Shown here in pieces: positions 5,987-12,254 of a stretch of DNA of 12,254 bases. The notes beneath the pieces were generated by a model. That model searched no databases. It worked only from the letters and a program-made list of their open reading frames with translations, and had not been told where the DNA came from. This stretch comes from Flavobacteriales bacterium. Lineage in GTDB: Bacteria > Bacteroidota > Bacteroidia > Flavobacteriales > BACL11. A program made the translations under genes and the position numbers. Numbering within the stretch: position 1 is the first letter of the stretch; each line of letters opens with the position of its first letter. The stretch is from assembly GCA_002730985.1 (NCBI GenBank), contig PCBP01000056.1:1-12254 (forward strand), read 5' to 3'.

Positions 5987-7420
5987 TTATTTAACTACAA
6001 CAAGTTTCTTAGTGCAAATAGATAAACCATGAATATCAGCAATATTAACAAAATAGTGACCAGTATCTAAATCAAAATTCTTAACTATAATGTGGTTGCC
6101 CGTTGAGAGATCTATAACCTCAGAAGAAATCTTAACCCCCAATATACTATAAATATCTAATGTGATAGCCTGTCCTTCTTCTAAAGTAACAGGTAATGTA
6201 AAGCTATTATTTGCGGGGTTAGGATATATTTCATCTGCATTTAAGATACTTACTTCATCTAAAGATGTTGTTAAACTCACTTCTATCTGAACTGTTTCAT
6301 CAAAATAAAAGAAATTATCAGACGCCCTGAAAACCACAGTATATGGTTGTGATCGCACCTGATTTACATTTGGAGTCCACGATAAAGTTCCTTCAATCTC
6401 ATTTCCATTACCAGTATAGATTGAAGTAAATATTGCAGGATTCGCTATCTCAAGAGGTTCACCATAAACTTTCATGGTTACTACATCAGAAACATCAGCA
6501 TCAGATGCCAATACAGTGATATTATAATTCTGACCAGGCATTATTTCCACATAAGGATATCCTAGATTATTAGTTGGAGGAGCCTGCATATAAGTAATGC
6601 TAGGTACTGCATTAGTAGAATCTGAAACAACTACAAATTGCATGTCTCGACTCATAGCACCAACTAACATCCCATTCCTATACTCTTCAATTACAAAAGA
6701 TGCAACAAAATTACCTACCATTTTAGGGCTCCAAGTAATTTGACCTGTGATAGTATCCATTGCAAAGACTCCATTTGCATTTGAATAAAGTATAGTGTCT
6801 GACAAATCTTCATAACCAGAAACAATACCACCACCAGAAAGTGGAGTTGAAAGGCCCCAAACTAACGAATCTCCATCTATATCAAAAGGAATTGGATTAT
6901 ATTGCCAAACTGTGTTGGCAGGCAAGTAGATTACAGGAGGAGCTAAATATGTTGGTGATGAATTAGGATTAGCACTATCAACATTCACATAAGTTAAAAA
7001 AGTCATGTTCTCACTCAAAGGATTAGCCATATTAATGATTGCTTCATTTCTACAGCAATGACTCCATTTAATCATATAATATCCATTAGAAGGGAATATG
7101 ATAGAATCAGCAAAATGATAAATCTCTACACCATAAACAGATGACATAGATGTAACTGCACCACTTGCCCCTAATGTAATTGAATCTAAAGAAACAAAAT
7201 TATATGTTCCTGCCGTATCAAGCTTGAAAATTTCAACATATTGATGAATCGACATTGGGATACCAAGAGTATCTCTATATACATCCAGTTCTAAAAAATA
7301 GTGAGAACCCGTAGTATCTGAACTTAAATATGTAGCAGAAATCTGTCCACCCATCAAATGAGTTGCATAAGATGACGTTACTATCATAATCCCTATCATA
7401 AAAGCAATTAGTTTCTTCAT
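5987..7420 (-). CDS. T9SS-exported modular surface protein, function unknown
   Basis: This 477-residue secreted protein has a signal peptide (MKKLIAFMIGIMIVTSSYA) and a mature start THLMGGQI. That start matches the 'ATHLMGGEI' opening of a widespread Bacteroidota family of extracellular proteins. The first domain (20-150) has a YRDTLG segment and HCCRN (121-125), whose paired cysteines recall the family's conserved 'CCRN' motif. Two Ig/cadherin-like repeats follow, at about 165-265 (FDIDGDSLVWGLS, then GQITWSP) and 275-385 (LASDADVSDVV, then GTLSWTP). Residues about 398-477 form a full T9SS type A sorting domain, starting IYPNPANNSFTLP and ending TKKLVVVK. It should therefore be moved across the outer membrane and anchored or released. 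No catalytic motif is seen. It is a single-gene unit, with a promoter containing 12-bp repeats and a strong terminator. Adhesive or structural use is plausible but unproven. Confidence 0.85.
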   Translation of the reverse strand: MKKLIAFMIGIMIVTSSYATHLMGGQISATYLSSDTTGSHYFLELDVYRDTLGIPMSIHQYVEIFKLDTAGTYNFVSLDSITLGASGAVTSMSSVYGVEIYHFADSIIFPSNGYYMIKWSHCCRNEAIINMANPLSENMTFLTYVNVDSANPNSSPTYLAPPVIYLPANTVWQYNPIPFDIDGDSLVWGLSTPLSGGGIVSGYEDLSDTILYSNANGVFAMDTITGQITWSPKMVGNFVASFVIEEYRNGMLVGAMSRDMQFVVVSDSTNAVPSITYMQAPPTNNLGYPYVEIMPGQNYNITVLASDADVSDVVTMKVYGEPLEIANPAIFTSIYTGNGNEIEGTLSWTPNVNQVRSQPYTVVFRASDNFFYFDETVQIEVSLTTSLDEVSILNADEIYPNPANNSFTLPVTLEEGQAITLDIYSILGVKISSEVIDLSTGNHIIVKNFDLDTGHYFVNIADIHGLSICTKKLVVVK

Positions 7421-7450
7421 AATATCTTGATTTTTTAAATTAATATTTTA

Positions 7451-7482
7451 CAATATTAGAAAAAAACAAATAAAACTGCAAA
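7451..7482 (-). promoter_or_regulatory. Putative -33/-7 promoter of the T9SS surface protein gene
   Basis: On the minus strand TTTG (7482-7479) is followed after exactly 20 bases by TAATATTG (7458-7451), a 7/8-style match to TAnnTTTG. The ATG begins 30 bases later. The TTTG is part of a 12-bp repeat unit, so alternative TTTG copies occur at 12-base intervals (7470-7467, 7494-7491, 7506-7503); only this copy has the correct spacing. Confidence 0.5.
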
Positions 7483-7503
7483 TAAAACTGCAAATCAAAA
7501 TGC
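7468..7503. repeat. 12-bp tandem repeat, three units
   Basis: Unit AAATAAAACTGC occurs at 7468-7479 and 7480-7491, and a third copy with two changes (AAATCAAAATGC) at 7492-7503. The array overlaps the proposed -33 element of the minus-strand surface protein gene. The rest of the 212-base divergent gap (7421-7632) shows only AT-rich sequence and the mnmD promoter. Confidence 0.85.
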
Positions 7504-7582
7504 AAAAAAATCAAGAAGCCTTACACATCCAAATAATATAACTATTTAATGGGAATATAATACGTATAAATAAAAATCATCT

Positions 7583-7590
7583 TAAATTTG
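7583..7590 (+). promoter_or_regulatory. Putative -7 box for mnmD
   Basis: TAAATTTG on the + strand matches TAnnTTTG exactly and ends 42 bases before the mnmD ATG at 7633. No TTTG or TTG is found at the -33 position. It is the best promoter candidate on this strand in the divergent gap. Confidence 0.45.
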
Positions 7591-7632
7591 TCCGTATTCT
7601 AATAAGTAAGTAAAGATAATCACACAAAATAT

Positions 7633-8301
7633 ATGAGTAATAGAATAGTAGTAACCAATGATGGTTCACACTCCATATTTAATCCTAAGATAAATGAATG
7701 TTATCATTCAAAACATGGTGCAATTGTTGAAGCTGAACATGTATTTATAAAAAACGGCTTTTCAGCAGTTAACAAGCATAAACTAAATATACTAGAAGTA
7801 GGGTTTGGGACAGGGCTTAATGCACTGCTTACCTACCAAAAGACAATGCAAAAATTAATTAAAGTCAATTATCACGCAATTGAACCATGCCCTGTAGATG
7901 AAGATTATTACATGAAATTAAATTTTACTGATCTAATTGGACTAGATAAAGAGAAACTATTAGACTTACACAATTGCACTTGGGAAGAAAGACATAGAAT
8001 AAGTTCTTATTTCACACTCACAAAGAATAATACCTCATTAGAAAAATACAAGACTAATGTAAATTTTGATATCATCTATTTTGACGCCTTCTCTCCTGAT
8101 AAACAGCCAGAAATTTGGGATGAAAAAATTTTCAAAAAGCTATATGGATTATTAAAAGATAATGGGTTTCTCGTAACATACTGCGCCAAGGGGGTCGTAA
8201 AACGGACTATGAAGAACGTTGGCTTTGAAGTTGTAGTCTTAGATGGGCCTCCAGGAAAAAGACAGATGACAAGAAGCAATAAATCTATTAGTGAAAGATA
8301 G
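7633..8301 (+). CDS. mnmD: tRNA (5-methylaminomethyl-2-thiouridine)(34) methyltransferase MnmD
   Basis: This 222-residue stand-alone SAM-dependent methyltransferase equals the methyltransferase half of E. coli MnmC (DUF752). It performs the final methylation that makes mnm5s2U at wobble position 34 of tRNAs for Lys, Glu and Gln. The opening TNDGSHSIFNP and ECYHSKHGAIVEAEHVFI are characteristic. The SAM-binding glycine loop is LEVGFGTGLNAL (54-65). DAFSPDKQPEIW (151-162), GFLVTYCAKGVVKR (178-191) and GPPGKRQMTR (205-214) complete the signature. No oxidase domain is attached, as is usual for stand-alone MnmD. It has its own -7 box and its 3' end overlaps the convergent DUF6095 gene by 14 bases, with no terminator seen between them. 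Confidence 0.95.
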   Translation: MSNRIVVTNDGSHSIFNPKINECYHSKHGAIVEAEHVFIKNGFSAVNKHKLNILEVGFGTGLNALLTYQKTMQKLIKVNYHAIEPCPVDEDYYMKLNFTDLIGLDKEKLLDLHNCTWEERHRISSYFTLTKNNTSLEKYKTNVNFDIIYFDAFSPDKQPEIWDEKIFKKLYGLLKDNGFLVTYCAKGVVKRTMKNVGFEVVVLDGPPGKRQMTRSNKSISER

Positions 8302-8497
8302 TTTCTAAAACCAACTTAAAGCCTCTGTATCCACAATAAAATACTATAGGAAGCAACAGGAGTCCAACTAGTAAAATAGTGTTATCTCCATGTCTCTGAT
8401 TATTAAAACCAATAAACAATGCTAAAGCAGCAAGAATAATACTTACTGAAAATCCAGAGAGCCACATCCCTCCTCTTATTAATTTTTCTTTATCCAT
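8288..8497 (-). CDS. DUF6095-like small membrane protein
   Basis: Taking the ATG at 8497, the product is 69 residues: a basic start (MDKEKLIRGGMW), a first membrane helix (about 12-31), a polar loop NNQRHGDN, and a second helix (about 41-60) ending in YRGFKLVLETIFH. This two-helix layout with the repeated 'KGxxxL' style start and a GxK motif near the end resembles the Bacteroidota family DUF6095, of unknown function. The alternative ATG at 8530 would place 11 extra residues inside murQ; the internal start gives the usual family length and an 8-base overlap with the murQ stop (ATGGATAA), suggesting coupling. It also overlaps mnmD by 14 bases on the other strand. Reality as a gene is likely; the DUF number is recalled from family resemblance only. 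Confidence 0.75.
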   Translation of the reverse strand: MDKEKLIRGGMWLSGFSVSIILAALALFIGFNNQRHGDNTILLVGLLLLPIVFYCGYRGFKLVLETIFH

Positions 8498-9296
8498 TAT
8501 AATTCCTAATAGCCTTTCTGACGGAACCATACTGCTTTAATAAAGATGTCGCAGTCTCGTGGCTTACATCTATCTCATTCATTATTATCTTTATTCCCCT
8601 ATCTACTAATTTATTATTAGCAAGCTGCATGTCCACCATCTTATTTCCCTTTATCTTCCCTAACCTAATCATTACAGTAGTTGAGATCATATTTAGTACT
8701 AACTTCTGAGCAGTACCAGATTTCATTCGAGTACTACCTGTAACAAATTCAGGACCAACAACTACCTCAACCGGGTAGTCAGAAACCGCAGCAATAGAAG
8801 AATTACTATTGCAAACAATGCATCCAGTGGTTATCTTTTCCGCTTGACACTTCATAAGTGCGCCAACAACATAGGGGGTAGTCCCAGATGCTGCAATTCC
8901 TATAACTATATCATTTGAATTAATATTATGGGCCATCAGATCTTTCCATCCTAAGTTAATATTATCTTCTGCAAATTCTACAGCCTTTCGGATAGCCTTA
9001 TCACCACCTGCCATTAAACCAACAACTAATCCATAATCTACACCAAAAGTTGGAGGACACTCAGAGGCATCTACAATCCCTAATCTGCCAGAGGTGCCAG
9101 CTCCTAAATAAAACAATCGCCCCCCATTCTTCATCTTAATAATAATCATATTAATAAGTTCTTCTATCTGAGGTATCTGTTTTTCTACAGAAATCGCTAC
9201 TGTTTTATCCTCTCTATTAATATTGATTAATAGATCTGACACATCCATCTTGTCTAAGCCATCATAATTAGAATCAGATTCAGTAGTTCTTTGCAT
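8490..9296 (-). CDS. murQ: N-acetylmuramic acid 6-phosphate etherase
   Basis: This 268-residue SIS-fold lyase (EC 4.2.1.126) cleaves the lactyl ether of MurNAc-6-phosphate to give GlcNAc-6-phosphate and D-lactate, the cytosolic step of peptidoglycan sugar recycling. The family signature is very clear: YLGAGTSGRLGIVDASECPP (63-82), GIAASGTTPYVVGAL (133-147) and GPEFVTGSTRMKSGTAQKLV (181-200). The two catalytic glutamates match E79 (DASEC) and E110 (FAEDN), with the same 31-residue spacing as E83 and E114 of the E. coli enzyme. The protein is somewhat shorter than the roughly 300-residue E. coli form. The start directly follows the E1 gene's stop (TAA then ATG) and the stop overlaps the DUF6095-like gene by 8 bases, so it is the middle gene of a three-gene operon. 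No MurNAc kinase or nagA gene is in view. Confidence 0.96.
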   Translation of the reverse strand: MQRTTESDSNYDGLDKMDVSDLLININREDKTVAISVEKQIPQIEELINMIIIKMKNGGRLFYLGAGTSGRLGIVDASECPPTFGVDYGLVVGLMAGGDKAIRKAVEFAEDNINLGWKDLMAHNINSNDIVIGIAASGTTPYVVGALMKCQAEKITTGCIVCNSNSSIAAVSDYPVEVVVGPEFVTGSTRMKSGTAQKLVLNMISTTVMIRLGKIKGNKMVDMQLANNKLVDRGIKIIMNEIDVSHETATSLLKQYGSVRKAIRNYNG

Positions 9297-11717
9297 TTAA
9301 TATAAAGATGGGAATTTCTCAGGATTCACTTCATGCATTATAGAATGTACTTTCTCAAATATATCCTCTACTGAAGGTTTTGTGAAATAATCACCATCCT
9401 TACCATATGGAGGTCTGTGTTCTTTAGCGGACAATGTCTGAGGTTCAGAATCTAAAAAATTATATGCATCCTGACCTTCAATTATTTGCTGTAGAATATA
9501 GGCTGAAGCACCTCCAGGAACATCCTCATCTATAACTAATAATCTATTTGTTTTCTTAATGCTTTCTGCAATATCATGAGATAGATCAAGAGGAACTAAA
9601 GTTTGTATATCAATCACCTCACTAGAAATCCCTGCTACTTCTAACTTTTCAGCAGCATCCATGACAACTCTCCATGTACTCCCATAAGTAACTAATGTAA
9701 TATCATTTCCTTGCTTTGTAGTTTCAACCTTACCTAAAGGAACTCTAAATTCGCCAATATTATTAGGCGCCTTTTCTTTTATTCTATATCCATTCAGACA
9801 TTCTATAACCATTGCAGGGTCATTAGATTGCATTAATGTATTATAGAATCCTGCAGCTCTTGTCATATCTCTTGGTACACATAAATACATGCCTCTTGTC
9901 CCATTAAGCAGCATTCCCATTGGGGAACCTGAATGCCAAATACCTTCTAATCTATGACCTCTAGTCCTAATAATCAAAGGAGTAAGCTGCCCCCCATGAG
10001 TTCTGTAAAATAAAGAAGATATATCATCAACCATTGGTTGAAAACCATAAATAACATAATCTAGATATTGCATCTCAGCAATTGGTCTTAGGCCTCTTAA
10101 GGAAAGACCAATTCCTTGACCAATAATCGTTGCCTCCCTAATTCCCGTATCAGCAACTCTAATTTCTCCAAATTTTGATTGCAAACCCTCAACGCCTTGA
10201 TTAACGCCACCAATCTTCCCGACATCTTCACCAAAAATCATTGCTTCTGGTATAGAATCAAACATATGATGAAAATTATCTCTTAGAATAATTCGAGCAT
10301 CGACTAACTCTGCATCTGAATCATAAGTTGGCTTCACCTCCTCAACCTTTAAAGCAGATGTATCTGTCTCATTATAAAGCTTTGTATTATAACGATTATG
10401 ATTATCAGCATTAATACGATTAATAAAATCTCTTAGATTAGTTTTTTCAGGAATGTCATGACTAGTAAGCATACCTAATAGATTCCTTGCTTTACTTAAA
10501 AAATCTCTTCTAAAAATACCAAACATTGCCGATTGATTTAGATCAGTAATCCAATCTGCAATTTCTGGAATGTCAATCTGCGCTGAGATTGAATTGAAAA
10601 TTCCTTTTAGTTCTTTCCAGTCCTCTTTAATTGGAGCTTGATATTCACTCCAAGCATCCTGCTTTGCTTTCTTGACAGCATCTATAGCTTTCTTTTCTAT
10701 CGCCTCTAATTCCTTATTTTCAGCAATACCTGTTTCTAATATCCATTCTCTAAATTTCTTGATACAATCATAATCTTGCTCAAATTGCAATCTCTCTTTA
10801 CTTTTATACCTCTCATGAGATCCAGAAGTCGAATGACCCGTAGGCTGAGTCATTTCAATAACATGGATAATTGTAGGAATATGATGTGCTCTTGCTAATT
10901 TCTCTGCCTCTTCATAAGCAGTAACTAACGACGGATAATCCCATCCTTTTACTTTTACAATTTCAAAGCCTTTTCCTTTATCATTATTTTGGAACCCAGA
11001 TAAAACCTCTGAAACATCTGATTTTGTCATTTGAATATCATTTGCAACTGAAATACCATAACCATCATCCCAAATAGAAATAATAGCAGGAACCTGCAAA
11101 ACTCCTATGGCATTCACAGCTTCCCAAAAATGACCTTCTGCACAAGAAGAGTTGCCGATTGTTGCAAATGCAATCTCATTCCCTTCATTAGTAAAACCAG
11201 GATTCCTTTCTGCTAAATTAGGATTTTCCCTATACACTTGTGATGCTTGTGCTAAACCAACTAACCTTGGAAATTGAGATGCTAGACAAGCCATGTCAGA
11301 AGTAGAGTTTTTTTGCTCCATCAAATTTCTCCAACTACCATCATCATTTAAAAATCTTGTTCCAAAATGATTCATCATTTGTCTTGAGCCTGAACTTGGT
11401 TCTCTATCTAGATCAGGATCGCCATATAATGCAGAGAACATTTGTTTTGGTGAATATTGCCCAATAGCGGTCATTAATGTCTGATCCCTATAATATCCCG
11501 CACGAAAATCACCATCTCTAAATACCTTAGCTAAAGCTACCTGAGCTAGCTCCTTGCCATCACCAAAAATACCAAAGCTACCCTTCCCGGAAAGCACATC
11601 TCTTCTTCCTTGGGCGCCACTTTCTCTAACCTCACAAACTAATTTATAATCAGACAGAATGGAATTTTTAAATTGGTCCTTTGAAATTCTTTTTTCTTTA
11701 GATGAATTAATACTCAT
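9297..11717 (-). CDS. Fused alpha/beta 2-oxoacid dehydrogenase E1 component (branched-chain type)
   Basis: This 806-residue protein joins both E1 subunits of a ThDP-dependent 2-oxoacid dehydrogenase, which decarboxylates the oxoacid and passes the acyl group to a lipoyl E2. The alpha part (about 30-360) shows YYRDQTL, a GSRQMMNHFG equivalent of the 'MPMH' region, and the active-site loop GHSTSGSHERY (294-304, H295). A helical linker of about 100 residues follows. The beta part (about 465-800) shows FGEDVGKIGGV with E497, RVADTGIREATIIGQGIGLSLRGLRP, HSGSPMGML with H595, and the transketolase-type C-terminal domain ending in PPYGKDGDYFTKPSVEDIF. The ThDP/Mg motif differs from canonical GDG...NN: it reads GNSSCAEG with N189 and WDDGYGIS with D218. 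Substrate could be branched-chain oxoacids (fitting ilvE nearby), but pyruvate or others are not excluded. First gene of the E1-murQ-DUF6095 operon; no E2 or E3 gene is in view. Confidence 0.9.
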   Translation of the reverse strand: MSINSSKEKRISKDQFKNSILSDYKLVCEVRESGAQGRRDVLSGKGSFGIFGDGKELAQVALAKVFRDGDFRAGYYRDQTLMTAIGQYSPKQMFSALYGDPDLDREPSSGSRQMMNHFGTRFLNDDGSWRNLMEQKNSTSDMACLASQFPRLVGLAQASQVYRENPNLAERNPGFTNEGNEIAFATIGNSSCAEGHFWEAVNAIGVLQVPAIISIWDDGYGISVANDIQMTKSDVSEVLSGFQNNDKGKGFEIVKVKGWDYPSLVTAYEEAEKLARAHHIPTIIHVIEMTQPTGHSTSGSHERYKSKERLQFEQDYDCIKKFREWILETGIAENKELEAIEKKAIDAVKKAKQDAWSEYQAPIKEDWKELKGIFNSISAQIDIPEIADWITDLNQSAMFGIFRRDFLSKARNLLGMLTSHDIPEKTNLRDFINRINADNHNRYNTKLYNETDTSALKVEEVKPTYDSDAELVDARIILRDNFHHMFDSIPEAMIFGEDVGKIGGVNQGVEGLQSKFGEIRVADTGIREATIIGQGIGLSLRGLRPIAEMQYLDYVIYGFQPMVDDISSLFYRTHGGQLTPLIIRTRGHRLEGIWHSGSPMGMLLNGTRGMYLCVPRDMTRAAGFYNTLMQSNDPAMVIECLNGYRIKEKAPNNIGEFRVPLGKVETTKQGNDITLVTYGSTWRVVMDAAEKLEVAGISSEVIDIQTLVPLDLSHDIAESIKKTNRLLVIDEDVPGGASAYILQQIIEGQDAYNFLDSEPQTLSAKEHRPPYGKDGDYFTKPSVEDIFEKVHSIMHEVNPEKFPSLY

Positions 11718-11746
11718 TTCTTTAATATATTAGATTATTAAGAGTG

Positions 11747-11754
11747 CAAAATTA
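11747..11754 (-). promoter_or_regulatory. Putative -7 box for the E1-murQ operon
   Basis: TAATTTTG on the minus strand is an exact TAnnTTTG match and ends 29 bases before the E1 ATG at 11717. A second TTTG lies just 2 bases upstream of it, too close to act as -33. The 192-base divergent gap (11718-11909) therefore holds this promoter and that of rpsP, and no gene. Confidence 0.5.
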
Positions 11755-11847
11755 GTCAAATTTTATGATTTTTATCCTGTTTATGAAAATTGAAAACCTA
11801 AAAAAATATTTTTTTCTTTATTTTATATATATTTTACAAAAGATTTT

Positions 11848-11855
11848 TATTTTTG
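11848..11855 (+). promoter_or_regulatory. Putative -7 box for rpsP
   Basis: TATTTTTG on the + strand is an exact TAnnTTTG match, preceded by an AT-only stretch with no clean TTTG at -33. A start about 7 bases downstream would give an rpsP leader of roughly 48 bases, or a few bases more if transcription begins earlier. Confidence 0.5.
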
Positions 11856-11859
11856 CAGC

Positions 11860-11892
11860 CCTCAATAATGAGGACTAACCACAGAGATGGTT
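11860..11892 (+). promoter_or_regulatory. Two-hairpin leader before rpsP
   Basis: Two perfect 5-bp stems lie in tandem between the -7 box and the rpsP start: CCTCA/TGAGG (11860-11864 with 11869-11873, loop ATAA) and AACCA/TGGTT (11877-11881 with 11888-11892, loop CAGAGA). A second TAACCA at 11893-11898 duplicates the left arm of hairpin two and could compete for the TGGTT arm only weakly because of its closeness. Both hairpins contain G/C pairs, which stand out in an otherwise AT-rich gap. A ribosomal-protein autoregulatory leader is a reasonable guess, not a demonstrated one. Confidence 0.4.
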
Positions 11893-11909
11893 TAACCAAA
11901 TTTAAAAAA

Positions 11910-12254
11910 ATGGCAACAAGAATCAGATTAGCAAGACACGGAAGAAAGAAAAGAGCATTTTACCACATTGTAGTCGCAGATACAAGATCCCCAAGAGATG
12001 GGAAGTTTATTGAAAAATTAGGGACTTATAATCCTAATACTAACCCAGCAACAATTAATATAAACTTTGATAGTGCAGTTACATGGCTACTAAAGGGAGC
12101 TCAACCTTCTGACACTGCTAGAGCAATCCTATCTTATAAAGGAGTAATGATGAAAAAACACCTCCTAGCTGGTGTAGCTAAAGGTGCATTCAATGAGGAA
12201 GAAGCTGAAAAGAGATTTATAGCCTGGATGGAAAGTAAAGAAGCACAAGTTGCA
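11910..12254 (+). CDS. rpsP: 30S ribosomal protein S16, 3' end missing
   Basis: The frame begins at the ATG at 11910 and is still open at the right edge, giving 115 residues. The start [20 protein letters not shown], followed by [22 protein letters not shown], is an unmistakable S16 N terminus, a small-subunit assembly protein that binds 16S rRNA. The segment [20 protein letters not shown] (59-78) is the usual end of the S16 core. The sequence continues into the [20 protein letters not shown] region, in keeping with the longer C-terminal extension common in Bacteroidota S16. It is divergent from the E1 operon and has its own -7 box and leader. In many bacteria rimM and related genes follow; none can be seen here because the window ends. 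Confidence 0.97.
   Translation, partial: MATRIRLARHGRKKRAFYHIVVADTRSPRDGKFIEKLGTYNPNTNPATININFDSAVTWLLKGAQPSDTARAILSYKGVMMKKHLLAGVAKGAFNEEEAEKRFIAWMESKEAQVA

Noticed and set aside
8076..8279. 67-codon open frame on the minus strand inside mnmD
   Set aside because: It mirrors conserved mnmD codons (DAFSP to GPPGKR region) and lacks any independent signal of being a gene.
8498..8530. Upstream ATG as the start of the DUF6095-like protein
   Set aside because: It adds residues lying wholly within murQ and ahead of a typical small-protein start; the ATG at 8497 gives the usual length and an 8-base coupling overlap.
11800..11815. Perfect 16-bp A/T palindrome in the E1/rpsP divergent gap
   Set aside because: It has no G/C pairs and no room for a loop, and lies between two outward-facing genes where no terminator is needed; expected by chance in such AT-rich DNA.

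Overview
The window is a piece of an AT-rich Bacteroidota chromosome, probably a flavobacteria-like or related marine lineage. Four things point there. Two encoded proteins end in type IX secretion (T9SS) sorting tails. Several start codons are preceded by the Bacteroidota -7 promoter box TAnnTTTG, and Shine-Dalgarno sequences are inconspicuous. The lineage-typical families DUF6095, MnmD and a fused alpha/beta 2-oxoacid dehydrogenase E1 are present. Genes are packed tightly, with abutting or overlapping ends, and no gap without a gene exceeds about 210 bases. I see no mobile element, CRISPR array, rRNA or tRNA.

Layout. Positions 1-3618 (+) hold a compact four-gene run: the C-terminal part of a C1 (bleomycin hydrolase/PepC-like) peptidase, a secreted M14 zinc carboxypeptidase with a short T9SS tail, a DCC/DUF393 thioredoxin-like protein, and an ATP-grasp ligase-like protein of unknown substrate. 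Facing it (4344-3596, -) are a YceI-family periplasmic protein and a 51-residue two-helix membrane protein coupled to it through a TAATG overlap. The small gene lies across the hairpin that looks like the terminator of the + strand operon. A GNAT acetyltransferase (4402-4827, +) converges with a branched-chain aminotransferase (5888-4824, -). A T9SS-exported modular surface protein (7420-5987, -) follows, with its own terminator. A tRNA wobble-uridine methyltransferase, mnmD (7633-8301, +), converges on a three-gene operon (11717-8288, -) of fused 2-oxoacid dehydrogenase E1, murQ and a small DUF6095 membrane protein. The right edge holds the start of rpsP (ribosomal protein S16), divergent from that operon and preceded by a structured leader.

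How they fit together. Most genes are housekeeping or nutrient-recycling functions of a peptide-degrading heterotroph: exported and intracellular peptidases, branched-chain amino acid transamination, oxidative decarboxylation of the resulting keto acids, and muropeptide sugar recycling through MurQ. The least explained parts are the peptidase/DCC/ATP-grasp operon, the small membrane protein with the embedded terminator, the exchanged metal-ligand residues in the E1 ThDP motif, the 12-bp promoter repeats before the surface protein and the rpsP leader. I found no clear evidence of a new defence or mobile system.
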